A DNA stretch of 57,609 bases. Origin: JAKJGA01 sp029554345. GTDB taxonomy: Bacteria; Spirochaetota; UBA4802; JAFGJZ01. Where the stretch lies: positions 1-57,609 of the forward strand of contig DAOPBR010000013.1 in NCBI GenBank assembly GCA_035395685.1, given 5' to 3'. The notes beneath the pieces were generated by a model that was not told the origin of the DNA, searched no databases, and saw nothing but the letters and a program-made list of their open reading frames with translations. The translations under genes and the position numbers were made by a program. Numbering within the stretch: position 1 is the stretch's first letter; each line of letters opens with the position of its first letter. Below are positions 19,717 to 28,914 of the stretch, piece after piece.

Positions 19717-19728
19717 GAAATGTAGGAT
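19709..19728. promoter_or_regulatory. Perfect palindrome, candidate operator
   Basis: ATCCTACA-GAAA-TGTAGGAT: two 8-bp arms around four bases, with a third copy of the half-site (ATCCTACA) at 19689-19696. It is not followed by a U-run that would make it a clear terminator, and no plus-strand gene precedes it. Placement between modA and nifH suggests a regulator of molybdate uptake and/or nitrogen fixation. The sequence is not the classical ModE site. Confidence 0.5.
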
Positions 19729-19895
19729 TTTCGGCGTTTCTTTATGAAGTAACACCTCGGTAAAAAATAAGTATTATGCAAATGCGTATAGCCCAGGACT
19801 GTATTCACTCGTCTAATATTTCATGAATGTAAACTAACTGCCAAAAATAATTCAAATGAACTGAATTCATAATAAAAATCAAAATAACGAAAACT

Positions 19896-19910
19896 TGGCA
19901 CACTTCTTGT
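19896..19910 (+). promoter_or_regulatory. Sigma-54 (RpoN) promoter of the nif operon
   Basis: TGGCAC-ACTTC-TTGT matches the -24/-12 consensus TGGCAC-N5-TTGC except the final base of the -12 element (T for C). GG and GT dinucleotides have the required spacing. Transcription should start near 19922, about 30 bp before the nifH ATG. This agrees with the activator-type NifA encoded downstream. Confidence 0.8.
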
Positions 19911-19951
19911 TATGTAATCTTCGAAAAGATTTTTTTGCTAAGGAGAATAAA

Positions 19952-20776
19952 ATGAGAAAAGTAGCAATTTACGGAAAGGGTGGTATTGGAAAATCAACAA
20001 CCACTCAGAACACAGTAGCCGCGCTTGCCGAAGCGGGAAAAAAGGTAATGGTTGTTGGATGCGACCCTAAAGCGGATTCAACACGACTTCTTCTCGGCGG
20101 TCTTTCACAGAAAACGGTTCTTGATACTTTGAGAACAGAAGGTGAAGATCTTGATCTTGAAGATGTTGTAAAAGTCGGATTCAAAGGAACAAGAAACGTT
20201 GAATCAGGCGGACCGGAGCCGGGCGTAGGATGCGCGGGCCGCGGTATCATCACATCGATCAATCTTCTCGAACAGCTCGGAGCTTATTCGGACAAATGGG
20301 AACTTGATTATGTATTTTATGATGTACTCGGCGACGTTGTATGCGGCGGATTCGCGATGCCTATACGTGACGGTAAAGCGGAAGAGATCTACATCGTTTG
20401 TTCAGGCGAAATGATGGCGATGTACGCAGCGAATAATATCTGCAAAGGTATCGTAAAATTCGCTGAGTCAGGTGTTGTTCGTCTCGGCGGTCTTATCTGC
20501 AACAGCCGTAAGGTTGATAGAGAAGCTGATCTTATTCAGGCGCTTGCTGATAAACTTGGAACTCAGATGATTCACTTTGTTCCGCGCGACAACATGGTTC
20601 AGAGAGCGGAAATCAACAGAAAGACTGTAATTGATTATGATCCGACTGTTGGTCAGGCAGATGAATACAGACAGCTGGCTATGGCAATAGATAATAACAA
20701 GATGTTTGTTATTCCAAAACCTCTTGAAACCGAAGAGCTCGAAAAACTTCTTATAGAATTCGGACTCGAAGCATAA
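19952..20776 (+). CDS. nifH: Nitrogenase iron protein
   Basis: Start set at 19952, with AGGAG six bases before it; a longer frame from 19895 would begin inside the sigma-54 promoter. 274 residues. P-loop GKGGIGKS (8-15); [4Fe-4S] ligands C94 (GVGCAGRG) and C131 (DVVCGGFAMP); R97 is the residue that DraT modifies in other species. NifH is the ATP-dependent electron donor to NifDK and is also needed for FeMo-co maturation. First gene of the operon, followed directly by the two nifI genes. Confidence 0.98.
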   Translation: MRKVAIYGKGGIGKSTTTQNTVAALAEAGKKVMVVGCDPKADSTRLLLGGLSQKTVLDTLRTEGEDLDLEDVVKVGFKGTRNVESGGPEPGVGCAGRGIITSINLLEQLGAYSDKWELDYVFYDVLGDVVCGGFAMPIRDGKAEEIYIVCSGEMMAMYAANNICKGIVKFAESGVVRLGGLICNSRKVDREADLIQALADKLGTQMIHFVPRDNMVQRAEINRKTVIDYDPTVGQADEYRQLAMAIDNNKMFVIPKPLETEELEKLLIEFGLEA

Positions 20777-20798
20777 TTGAGATAAAGGAGAAAAAACC

Positions 20799-21152
20799 AT
20801 GTTAATGATAAGAGCAATAGTAAGACCGGATAAAGTAAACGCTGTAATGGAAACTCTCATGCAGGAGGGTTTCCCGGCTGTAACAAAAATGAACGTATCA
20901 GGAAGAGGAAAGCAGAGAGGTATTAAAATCGGAGATGTTACTTACGATGAAATACCTAAAGAACTTCTTATGATCGTTGTTCCTGATGCTGACAAGGATC
21001 TTGTTATCAAAACCATTATGGGTGCTGCAAGAACAGGTGAGCAGGGTGCTTTCGGTGACGGAAAGATTTTCGTGTCGCCGGTTGAAGAAGTTTATACCGT
21101 TAGTTCTGGTGTAAAAGAAACAAGTGAAGGTATCTCGGAGGCAAAGGCATGA
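20799..21152 (+). CDS. nifI1: Nitrogenase regulatory PII-like protein NifI1
   Basis: 117 residues, PII family. MLMIRAIVRPDKVNAVMETL, the T-loop region SGRGKQRGIKIGDVTYDEIPKE and the C-terminal TGEQGAFGDGKIFVSPVEEVYTV are typical. A PII gene immediately after nifH and before nifI2/nifD is the hallmark of NifI-type control: with ammonium the NifI1-NifI2 complex binds NifDK and blocks it, relieved by 2-oxoglutarate (known for methanogens). The stop overlaps the nifI2 start. Confidence 0.93.
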   Translation: MLMIRAIVRPDKVNAVMETLMQEGFPAVTKMNVSGRGKQRGIKIGDVTYDEIPKELLMIVVPDADKDLVIKTIMGAARTGEQGAFGDGKIFVSPVEEVYTVSSGVKETSEGISEAKA

Positions 21153-21529
21153 AAGAGGTAATGGCGATTGTGAGAATGAATAAAATCAATCAGACCAAGC
21201 GCGCCCTCTCTGAAGCCGGCATAAGTTCAATGCATGCTAAAGACTGCCTAGGCCGCGGTAAAGGACTTGTTGATTTTAACGTTCTTCACGGTGCGGAACA
21301 GGGCTACGAAGAAGCGATAAGCCAGCTTGGAAGCACTCAGAGATTGATACCAAAGCGTATGATTTCCGTGGTTGTTCCTAACAAACTCGTGAAGAAAGTT
21401 GTGGAAACAGTTATCAGCGTGAATCAGACGGGTAAAAGCGGAGACGGCAAAATATTCGTTATGCCGGTAATGGACTCAATCAGAATCAGAACCGGTGAAT
21501 CCGGCGACGAAACTCTGGACGAAGCGTGA
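21149..21529 (+). CDS. nifI2: Nitrogenase regulatory PII-like protein NifI2
   Basis: 126 residues, PII family with a longer loop: MKEVMAIVRMNKINQTKRAL, CLGRGKGL, then QLGSTQRLIPKRMISVVVP and TGKSGDGKIFVMPVMDSIRIRTGE. Overlaps nifI1 by 4 bp and precedes nifD by 18 bp. It partners NifI1 in the hetero-oligomer that inhibits nitrogenase. The arrangement nifH-nifI1-nifI2-nifD is typical of anaerobes, methanogens and some spirochaetes rather than of proteobacterial diazotrophs of the Azotobacter or Klebsiella type. Confidence 0.93.
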   Translation: MKEVMAIVRMNKINQTKRALSEAGISSMHAKDCLGRGKGLVDFNVLHGAEQGYEEAISQLGSTQRLIPKRMISVVVPNKLVKKVVETVISVNQTGKSGDGKIFVMPVMDSIRIRTGESGDETLDEA

Positions 21530-21547
21530 TTCCGGAGGGAGGAAAAC

Positions 21548-23191
21548 ATGACTAAAAAAGTAGATTTTAACAGCGTAAAACCGGAAGAAGTCAAAGAGGA
21601 ACTGCTTTCGAAATATCCGGTGAAAGTTGCGCGTAAAAGAGCAAAGCAGATTGTTATCAACAAAGTTGAAAGCGGTGATGTGGTTCCTGAAGTTCTTGCA
21701 AATACAAGAACGGTTCCGGGGATTCTCACAATGCGCGGTTGTGCTTATGCCGGATGTAAGGGCGTTGTACTAGGACCTACAAGAGACATTCTTCAGATTA
21801 CTCACGGACCTATAGGATGCGCTTTTTACAGCTGGCTTACAAGAAGAAATCAGACTAAACCGAAGACTGATGATGCGACTAATTTTATGCCGTATACAAT
21901 GTCTACGGATCTTCAGGAAGATGAGGTTATCTTCGGCGGCGAAAAGAAATTAAAAAAAGCCATCGAAGAGGCAATAGGTCTTTTCAAACCTAAAGCTATC
22001 GGGATTTTTTCTACATGCCCTGTTGGTCTTATAGGAGACGACGTGCATGCGGTTGCCCGTGAAATGGAAGAGAAGTTTCCTGATGTGAACATCTTCGGAT
22101 TTTCATGCGAAGGATACAAAGGAGTGAGCCAGTCTGCGGGACATCATATAGCAAACAACAAAGTATTTACTGATGTTGTAGGTCTTTCTGATAAACCCAA
22201 AGAAGGAAAATTCAGATTCAACATTCTCGGTGAGTACAACATCGGAGGTGATGCTTTTGAAATCGAACGTGTTGCCGAAAAATGCGGTCTTACTATCCAT
22301 TCGACTTTCAGCGGAAACTCGGAGTATGAGGAATTTATTACAGCTCACACTGCCGATCTGAACGTCGTAATGTGTCACAGATCGATCAACTATCTCGCTG
22401 AGATGATGGAAAAGAAATACGGTATTCCTTGGTTCAAGGTTAACTTTATCGGTGCCGATTCTTCTGCGAAATCTCTCAGAAAAATCGCCGAATACTTCGG
22501 AGACAAAGAGCTTATGGCTAATGTTGAAAAGGTAATCGCTGAAGAGATGATTGAAGTAGAAAAAGTCCGTCTTGATGTCAAGAGCAGATGCGAAGGCAAA
22601 ACGGCGATGCTTTTTGTCGGCGGATCGCGCGCGCATCATTATCAGGATCTTTTCCGCGAAATAGGCATGCAGACACTTTCTGCAGGATATGAATTCGCGC
22701 ACAGAGACGACTATGAAGGAAGAAAGGTTATTCCTGAGATAGTAATAGATGCTGATACAAGAAACATCGAAGAACTCACTGTAGAAAAAGACGATAAGAG
22801 ATTCAGCCCGAGAAAGAGCGAATCCGAAATCGAAGCGTATTCTAAGAAAGGATTCAAATGGTCTGACTATGACGGTATGATGCCGGAGATGATGAACAAC
22901 ACTCTCGTAATCGACGATCTTAATCATTACGAAACTGAAGTTCTCATCGAGAAATACAGACCTGATATTTTCTGCGCAGGGATCAAGGAAAAGTATGTTG
23001 TTCAGAAGCAGGGCATTCCGCTCAAACAGCTTCACAGCTATGACTACAGCGGTCCGTATGCGGGATTCAAAGGTGCGATCAATTTTTACAAAGAAATCGA
23101 CCGCATTCTGAACACTAACGTTTTCAAACTCGTTAAAGCTCCATGGCAGGAAACTCCTGAACTTTCGGGAAGCTATGCGTGGAATAAATAG
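21548..23191 (+). CDS. nifD: Nitrogenase molybdenum-iron protein alpha chain
   Basis: 547 residues. P-cluster cysteines C65, C91 and C157; active-site Q195 and H199 (SQSAGHHIAN); FeMo-co ligands C276 (VVMCHRSINY) and H496 (QLHSYDYSGPY). All match a molybdenum enzyme, not the vanadium or iron-only type. An extra segment of about 50 residues (about 383-435), as in Clostridium pasteurianum NifD, explains the length relative to Azotobacter. It forms the heterotetramer with NifK that reduces nitrogen. GGAGGGAGG precedes the ATG. Confidence 0.98.
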   Translation: MTKKVDFNSVKPEEVKEELLSKYPVKVARKRAKQIVINKVESGDVVPEVLANTRTVPGILTMRGCAYAGCKGVVLGPTRDILQITHGPIGCAFYSWLTRRNQTKPKTDDATNFMPYTMSTDLQEDEVIFGGEKKLKKAIEEAIGLFKPKAIGIFSTCPVGLIGDDVHAVAREMEEKFPDVNIFGFSCEGYKGVSQSAGHHIANNKVFTDVVGLSDKPKEGKFRFNILGEYNIGGDAFEIERVAEKCGLTIHSTFSGNSEYEEFITAHTADLNVVMCHRSINYLAEMMEKKYGIPWFKVNFIGADSSAKSLRKIAEYFGDKELMANVEKVIAEEMIEVEKVRLDVKSRCEGKTAMLFVGGSRAHHYQDLFREIGMQTLSAGYEFAHRDDYEGRKVIPEIVIDADTRNIEELTVEKDDKRFSPRKSESEIEAYSKKGFKWSDYDGMMPEMMNNTLVIDDLNHYETEVLIEKYRPDIFCAGIKEKYVVQKQGIPLKQLHSYDYSGPYAGFKGAINFYKEIDRILNTNVFKLVKAPWQETPELSGSYAWNK

Positions 23192-23202
23192 GGGAGGTTC
23201 TT

Positions 23203-24579
23203 ATGTTATTAAGACACACAACAGATAAAGTTGCCGAAAGAAGCGCTCTCACAATCAACCCGGCAAAGACTTGTCAGCCGGTGGGAGCGATGTATGCGGC
23301 TCTCGGCATCAACAAATGCCTTCCGCACAGTCACGGGTCACAGGGATGCTGCGCTTATCATAGAAGCTCGCTTACCCGTCATTTTAAAGATCCGATAATG
23401 GCGACTACAAGTTCGTTTACTGAAGGAGCTTCGGTTTTCGGAGGTCAGGCAAACATACTTGAGGCGATCACAAACATTTTCGCTCTTTATGATCCTGAGA
23501 TAATTGCGGTTCATACAACTTGTCTTTCCGAGACAATCGGTGATGACCTTAATCAGATCATCAAGAAAGCTTATCAGGAAGGCAAAATTCCTAAGGGTAA
23601 AAAAGTTTTCTATGCAAGTACACCGAGTTTCAAGGGTTCTCATGTAACAGGTTATTCGAACATGACAACAGGTATGGTTCAGTATTTTTCGGAAAATACC
23701 GGAAAACCTTTGAAGCAGATAAACCTAATTCCGAGTTTCATTGAGCCTTCGGATATGGCGGAAATCAAACGCATAACAACAGAGATGGGTGTTAAGTTTG
23801 TAATGTTTCCTGATACATCCGGTGTCGTAAACGGTCCGATGGACGGAAAGTTCCACATGTATCCGAAAGGCGGAACGACTATCGAGCAGATAAAAAGCGC
23901 GGGAGATTCATCTTTCACTCTGGCTCTGGGAAGAGTCGGTGCGATGAGTGCTGCCAAGCTCCTTGACACAAAATGCAAGGTTCCATGCGAGATACTCGAT
24001 CTTCCGATAGGTGTCCGCGGAACTGATAATTTCATAAATAATCTCCGCAAAGTTGCGGGAGTACATGTTCCTGATTCACTGATGATGGAACGCGGTCAGC
24101 TTGTCGATGTTATGAGCGACATGAGCCAATACACATATAATAAAACAGCGGCTCTTGTCGGTGATCCTGACATCCTTGTGTCAACAGCTGAGTTTCTGGT
24201 CGATCTTGGAATAAAAATTCTCTATGTAGTATCCGGAACACCTGCCGGTCCGAAATTCGAAAGACGAATCAAAGAAATTGCAGGTGAGGGTGTCATCGTA
24301 AAAACAGGAGCGAATGCGGACATGTTTTATTTCCACCAGCTGATCAAAGGCAATAAGCCTGATCTGATTTTCGGAAATACTTATGCCAAGTATATCGCAC
24401 GCGATGAAGACATTCCTCTTATTAGAATAGGATTCCCTATCTATGACAGAGTCGGACATCAGTACATGCCTGTTATGGGTTATAAAGGCGGACTTCGTCT
24501 TCTTGAAAAAATACTCACAGCGATTATGGACCGTCAGGACAGAGATGCTCCTGAAGAAAAATACGAGCTTGTAATGTAA
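23203..24579 (+). CDS. nifK: Nitrogenase molybdenum-iron protein beta chain
   Basis: 458 residues, short as in clostridial NifK because the N-terminal extension is missing. P-cluster cysteines are C24 (KTCQPVGA), C49 (GSQGCCAYHR) and C107 (TTCLSETIGDD). FTEGASVFGG and the C-terminal MGYKGGLRLLEKI are typical. Partner of NifD, 11 bp downstream of it with GGGGAGG before the ATG. Confidence 0.98.
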   Translation: MLLRHTTDKVAERSALTINPAKTCQPVGAMYAALGINKCLPHSHGSQGCCAYHRSSLTRHFKDPIMATTSSFTEGASVFGGQANILEAITNIFALYDPEIIAVHTTCLSETIGDDLNQIIKKAYQEGKIPKGKKVFYASTPSFKGSHVTGYSNMTTGMVQYFSENTGKPLKQINLIPSFIEPSDMAEIKRITTEMGVKFVMFPDTSGVVNGPMDGKFHMYPKGGTTIEQIKSAGDSSFTLALGRVGAMSAAKLLDTKCKVPCEILDLPIGVRGTDNFINNLRKVAGVHVPDSLMMERGQLVDVMSDMSQYTYNKTAALVGDPDILVSTAEFLVDLGIKILYVVSGTPAGPKFERRIKEIAGEGVIVKTGANADMFYFHQLIKGNKPDLIFGNTYAKYIARDEDIPLIRIGFPIYDRVGHQYMPVMGYKGGLRLLEKILTAIMDRQDRDAPEEKYELVM

Positions 24580-24590
24580 GGGAGGACTCC

Positions 24591-25949
24591 ATGATTGATT
24601 TGATTGAAGCGAGAAAGAATCAGGTTTATGTCAATAGAAAGGATTCTTTCAATATTGAATGCGATAAGAAAAGTGTAGCCGGTTCAGTCAGTCAGCGCGC
24701 CTGCGTGTTCTGCGGATCAAGGGTTGTACTTTATCCGATCGCCGACGCTCTTCATCTCATTCATGGTCCGATAGGGTGTGCTGCGTATACATGGGACATA
24801 CGCGGTGCCCTCTCATCGGGACCCGAACTTCACAGAATGAGCTTCTGTACTGATCTCCGCGAAAACGACGTTATCTACGGCGGAGAAAAAAAATTATATA
24901 ATGCTCTCATATCTCTCATTGAAAAATACAATCCGAAGGCTGCGTTTATTTATTCAACCTGTATCGTGGGTCTCATTGGAGACGACATAAACGCAGTCTG
25001 CCGGAAAGTATCAGCTGAAAAAAATATACCTGTCATCCCTGTGCATTCCGAAGGTTTCAAGGGAACTAAAAAAGACGGATACCGTGCGGCATGCGAAGCT
25101 TTGTTTACGCTCACGGGATTTGATAATGAAAGCGAAGTGCCGAAGCACAGCATAAACATACTCGGAGATTTTAATTTAGCCGGCGAAAGCTGGATAATAA
25201 AAAATTATTACAAAGAAATGGGAATAGATGTCGTTTCGTGTCTTACCGGCGACGGACGCATCGATGAAATAAAGAAGGCTCACCGCGCGTCATTGAATGT
25301 CGTGCAGTGTTCCGGTTCTATGACTTTTCTCGCTAAACTGATGAAAGAAAAATACGGAATACCTTTTATCCGGGTTTCATATTTCGGAATAGAGGATTTA
25401 TCCGAAGCGCTTTATGAAGTGGCGCGTTTTTTCAAAGAAAAAGAACTAATTGATAAAGCTGCAGAACTTGTCGGAAGAGAGCTTTCGGTAATATATCCCG
25501 AAATAACAAAATTCAAATCAAGGCTTGAAGGAAAGAAAGCCGCGATATATGTCGGCGGATCTTTTAAGGCATTCTCTCTTGTTAAAGCACTCCGGCATCT
25601 CGGAATGAAAACCGAAGTCGTCGGAAGCCAGACAGGAAGCAAGGATGATTATGATTATCTCAAAGAAATCTGCGATGAAGGGACAATAATTGTTGATGAT
25701 ACTAATCCGCTTGAACTTTCGCACTTTATTGAAGAGCGCGGAGTTGATCTTTTGATCGGCGGAGTAAAGGAACGTCCGATTGCATATAAACTCGGAATTG
25801 CATTCTGCGATCATAATCATGAAAGAAAGATTCCGCTGGCCGGATTCGAAGGCATGGTCAATTTCTGCCGCGAAGTTTATTCGTCGGTATTGAGTCCCGT
25901 GTGGAAATATTCGCCGGCATACAGAAAACGCAAAGGAGGAACCGTATGA
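24591..25949 (+). CDS. nifE: Nitrogenase cofactor scaffold protein NifE
   Basis: 452 residues, homologous to NifD. Cluster cysteines C38 and C41 (RACVFCGSR), C63 (GPIGCAAYTW) and one in YSTCIVGLIGDD near 125. The position of the NifD active-site histidine reads SEGFKGTKKDGY, so catalysis is lost as expected for NifE. With NifN it receives NifB-co and completes FeMo-co. Follows nifK by 11 bp; the stop overlaps the nifN start (ATGA). Confidence 0.96.
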   Translation: MIDLIEARKNQVYVNRKDSFNIECDKKSVAGSVSQRACVFCGSRVVLYPIADALHLIHGPIGCAAYTWDIRGALSSGPELHRMSFCTDLRENDVIYGGEKKLYNALISLIEKYNPKAAFIYSTCIVGLIGDDINAVCRKVSAEKNIPVIPVHSEGFKGTKKDGYRAACEALFTLTGFDNESEVPKHSINILGDFNLAGESWIIKNYYKEMGIDVVSCLTGDGRIDEIKKAHRASLNVVQCSGSMTFLAKLMKEKYGIPFIRVSYFGIEDLSEALYEVARFFKEKELIDKAAELVGRELSVIYPEITKFKSRLEGKKAAIYVGGSFKAFSLVKALRHLGMKTEVVGSQTGSKDDYDYLKEICDEGTIIVDDTNPLELSHFIEERGVDLLIGGVKERPIAYKLGIAFCDHNHERKIPLAGFEGMVNFCREVYSSVLSPVWKYSPAYRKRKGGTV

Positions 25950-27289
25950 AAGCACCAGAGAAAGTAATAGAAAAAATAGCGGATCCCGCAAGAAATACAT
26001 GCAGATTATGCGCGCCTCTCGGTGCAAGCACGGTCTTTAGAGGTATCGAAAACTGCATTCCTCTTCTTCACGGTTCCCAGGGCTGTTCGACATACATCCG
26101 CCGTTATATGATTAGTCATTTCCGTGAACCGGTGGATATTGCTTCTTCAAACTTCAGCGAATCGGCGGCTGTGTTCGGCGGAAGAGAAAATCTTCATACA
26201 GCGCTTGATAATGTTATCGGAAAGTATCAGCCGTCACTCGTCGGAATCGCAACTACTTGTCTTTCTGAAACTATCGGAGATGATGTTTCGCTTTATATAA
26301 GGGAATATAATGAAAAGAATAAATCGGAAGTTCCCATTGTAAATGTTCCGACTCCAAGCTACAAGGGAATTCATACCGATGGATACCGTGATGCTGTTAT
26401 TTCATGCATCAAAACCGTTTCAAAAGACAATGAAACCGGTGATTTTATAAATATAATTCCATCATTTGTTTCTCCTGAAGATTTGCGCCACCTGAAGGAA
26501 ATAGCATCTGATTTTGAAACTGAAGCAGTTCTTTTTCCTGATTATTCAGAAACTCTAGACGGCGAATCATGGGACAGTTACCGGAAAATTTCTCCGGGCG
26601 GAACACAGTTGAATGATATCGCAAGAATGAAATCGGCAAAGGCATCAATAGTTATCGGAAGCAGTCTGTCGCGCAGCGGTCTTTCGGGTTCATTATCAGA
26701 ACATCTCACGAATGCTCATTTCATGAATCTTCCTATAGGAATAGATTTGTGTGATGAATTTTTTGCTGCGTTTGAAAAAGCGACAGGAAAACCGCTCCCT
26801 GAAAAATACAGCGCAGAACGCAACCGTCTGGTTGATTCATACATGGATGCGCATAAATACTTTTTTGAAAAACGCGCGATAATAGCCGGAGACGAAGACC
26901 TTGTGGTTTCGCTTGCGTCATTCATGTCGGAAATCGGAATCGTTCCGGTGATATGCGCTACGGGTTCAGATAATCCTGAAGCCGTAAAACTGATAAAAAA
27001 ATACGCACCGGATGCTGAAGTCATGGCTGATTCCGATTATGCGACTGTTCTTGATAAGGCAAGAGGAATGAACTGTGACCTTGTTATCGGAAGCAGCAAG
27101 GCTTTTTATCTTTCAAAGAATCTTTCGATTCCTCTGGTTCGTGTCGGGTTTCCGGTGCATGACAGATTCGGTTCACAGAGAATTAAGCATCTTTGTTACC
27201 GCGGCACGCAGAGCATTCTTGATAATATTGCAAATGCGATTATCGAACATAAGCAAAACAGCTCAAACATAGGATACAGCTACCTGTAA
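25946..27289 (+). CDS. nifN: Nitrogenase cofactor scaffold protein NifN
   Basis: Start set at 25946, overlapping the nifE stop, because AAAGGAGG lies seven bases before it; the longer frame from 25901 runs within nifE. 447 residues, homologous to NifK: C19 and C22 (NTCRLCAPLGA), C47 (GSQGCSTYIRR), FSESAAVFGG and TTCLSETIGDD. Forms the scaffold with NifE. No fused NifB or NifX domain here. Confidence 0.95.
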   Translation: MKAPEKVIEKIADPARNTCRLCAPLGASTVFRGIENCIPLLHGSQGCSTYIRRYMISHFREPVDIASSNFSESAAVFGGRENLHTALDNVIGKYQPSLVGIATTCLSETIGDDVSLYIREYNEKNKSEVPIVNVPTPSYKGIHTDGYRDAVISCIKTVSKDNETGDFINIIPSFVSPEDLRHLKEIASDFETEAVLFPDYSETLDGESWDSYRKISPGGTQLNDIARMKSAKASIVIGSSLSRSGLSGSLSEHLTNAHFMNLPIGIDLCDEFFAAFEKATGKPLPEKYSAERNRLVDSYMDAHKYFFEKRAIIAGDEDLVVSLASFMSEIGIVPVICATGSDNPEAVKLIKKYAPDAEVMADSDYATVLDKARGMNCDLVIGSSKAFYLSKNLSIPLVRVGFPVHDRFGSQRIKHLCYRGTQSILDNIANAIIEHKQNSSNIGYSYL

Positions 27290-27299
27290 GGAGGAAGAT

Positions 27300-28571
27300 A
27301 TGAGTGCAAGTGTAAATTTCGGGAATCACCCTTGTTTTAACAGAGAACTAAGGCATCAAACGGGAAGAGTTCATCTGCCGGTTGCTCCGGCATGCAATAT
27401 TCAGTGTAATTTTTGCGACCGTAAGTATGACTGCATAAACGAATCTCGTCCCGGAGTGACAAGCACGGTTCTTAGTCCGCGTCAGGCTATTACATATCTT
27501 GATTCGGTCCTTGAAAAAATACCGAATATAGCCGTTGTCGGAATTGCGGGTCCGGGAGATCCTTTTGCAAATACAGAAGCCACTCTTGAGACGATGAGAT
27601 ATGTTCACGAAAAATATCCTGACAAGATACTGTGTCTTGCGACCAACGGAGTTGGTCTTCCTGACGCGGTTGAAGAAATATCAAGGATGAATATTTCGCA
27701 TGTAACCGTTACGGTGAACGCCGTTGATCCGGAGATAGGCGCTAAGATATACAAATGGGCGCGGCACGGCGGAAAAGTTTACCGCGGTGTTGACGCTGCC
27801 TGGTTTATTCTCTCGCGCCAGATTGAAGGAATTCGCGCGCTTAAAGAGAAAGGAATTACCGTCAAAATAAACACAGTAGTTATTCCGGGTATAAACGATA
27901 ATCATGTTCAGGAAATATCAATGAGGATGCTTGAACTTGGAGCTGATGTACAGAACTGCATACCTCTATGTCCGGTTGCTGAAACTGAATTCGCGAATTT
28001 GATTCAGCCGACTCCTGTGGAAATGGCAAAGATACGTGAAGGTGCCGCTTCTTATCTTCCTCAGATGAGCCATTGTGCACGCTGCCGTGCGGATGCGGCC
28101 GGTCTTCTCGGTCAGGCAAATCAGGAAGAAATTTCGGAACTTTTAAGTAAAGCTTCTAAAACAGAACTTTCAAATGAAAGACCGTATGTTGCCGTCGCCA
28201 GCATGGAAGGGGTTCTTGTGAATCAGCATCTGGGCGAAGCTGAATATTTGCGGATATACGGAATGAATAACGGTTCTCCCGAACTGATTGAAAAAAGATT
28301 TACGCCCGAATCCGGAAGCGGAGACCGCAGATGGGAAAACATGGCGGATTTGATTAAGGACTGCGCGGCGCTTCTTGTCAGCGGCGTGGGAGCAAATCCC
28401 AAAAAGATAATCGAAGGCTCGGGAGTAAAAATATATGCCGTGGAAGGTCTTATTTCAGAAGCAGTAGAAATGATAATGAAAGGAAAAGAACTTCCAAAGG
28501 TGATGATGAAAACTGCAGGAAGCTGCGGTATGGGAAAAACCTGCAGCGGCACCGGTGGAGGATGCGGATAA
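27300..28571 (+). CDS. nifB: NifB radical SAM enzyme fused to a NifX-like domain
   Basis: 423 residues. Radical SAM motif C32-x3-C36-x2-C39 (ACNIQCNFC), with GIAGPGDPFAN and the later HCARCRADAAGLLG cluster ligands. It makes NifB-co, the Fe-S core of FeMo-co, from [4Fe-4S] units and SAM. The C-terminal part (about 300-400: YVAVASMEGVLVNQHLGEAE and after) is a NifX/NafY-type cofactor-carrier domain. The tail is cysteine- and glycine-rich. 10 bp after nifN. No separate nifX was found, so this domain may do its work. Confidence 0.96.
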   Translation: MSASVNFGNHPCFNRELRHQTGRVHLPVAPACNIQCNFCDRKYDCINESRPGVTSTVLSPRQAITYLDSVLEKIPNIAVVGIAGPGDPFANTEATLETMRYVHEKYPDKILCLATNGVGLPDAVEEISRMNISHVTVTVNAVDPEIGAKIYKWARHGGKVYRGVDAAWFILSRQIEGIRALKEKGITVKINTVVIPGINDNHVQEISMRMLELGADVQNCIPLCPVAETEFANLIQPTPVEMAKIREGAASYLPQMSHCARCRADAAGLLGQANQEEISELLSKASKTELSNERPYVAVASMEGVLVNQHLGEAEYLRIYGMNNGSPELIEKRFTPESGSGDRRWENMADLIKDCAALLVSGVGANPKKIIEGSGVKIYAVEGLISEAVEMIMKGKELPKVMMKTAGSCGMGKTCSGTGGGCG

Positions 28572-28597
28572 TTGCTGATAAATAAACGGAGGATAAA

Positions 28598-28909
28598 ATG
28601 AAAAAACCAAAGCATCATATTTTCGTCTGCGCAAGTTTCCGCGCGGGCGGAGATGCGCAGGGAGTATGCGCGAAAAAAGGAAGCATGAATCTGCTTCAGT
28701 ACATGGTTACTGAACTTTCCGACAGGGGAATGGCTGACTGCATGGTGTCCAGCACGGGTTGCCTGAAAGTCTGTGACAGAGGACCTGCTCTCGTTGTTTA
28801 CCCCGAGAACTGGTGGTACGGAAAGATTGAAAACGAAGCTATGATTGATGAAATTATCGATTCAATCGAGTCGGGAGTTCCGGCTGAAAAATATCTCATA
28901 GCGGATTAA
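28598..28909 (+). CDS. Thioredoxin-like [2Fe-2S] ferredoxin of the nif operon
   Basis: 103 residues. Cysteines C11, C24, C55 and C59 reproduce almost exactly the ligand pattern of the Clostridium pasteurianum [2Fe-2S] ferredoxin (11, 24, 56, 60), which has a thioredoxin-like fold and is associated with nitrogenase. VYPENWWYGKI near 67-77 is also typical. It may donate electrons or help FeS handling for nitrogenase. Preceded by GGAGG, 26 bp after nifB. Confidence 0.88.
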   Translation: MKKPKHHIFVCASFRAGGDAQGVCAKKGSMNLLQYMVTELSDRGMADCMVSSTGCLKVCDRGPALVVYPENWWYGKIENEAMIDEIIDSIESGVPAEKYLIAD

Positions 28910-28914
28910 TCCGG

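Larger units (their letters stand above)
19589..19951. promoter_or_regulatory. Divergent modA-nifH control region
   Basis: 363 bp without a gene, AT-rich, separating modABC (minus) from nifHI1I2DKENB (plus). It holds, from left to right, the modA ribosome site, a cluster of ATCCTACA half-sites with a perfect palindrome, a TGT-N10-ACA activator site, a plain AT-rich stretch (19730-19890) in which I see nothing clear, a sigma-54 promoter and the nifH ribosome site AGGAG (19941-19945). Confidence 0.8.

Noticed and set aside
19589..19900. Sigma-54 promoter reading towards modA
   Set aside because: No GG/GC pair with the correct spacing was found on the minus strand.
19895..19951. Longer NifH starting at 19895
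   Set aside because: This ATG lies within or beside the -24 promoter element, before the expected transcription start; the ATG at 19952 has AGGAG and gives the standard N-terminus.
22103..23035. Long antisense ORF (310 codons) opposite nifD, and similar ones opposite other nif genes
   Set aside because: Shadow of a strongly conserved gene; no ribosome site and no recognisable motifs.
21548..24579. Vanadium or iron-only nitrogenase
   Set aside because: No vnfG/anfG gene between D and K, and the NifD ligand residues and length fit the molybdenum enzyme; modABC is adjacent.
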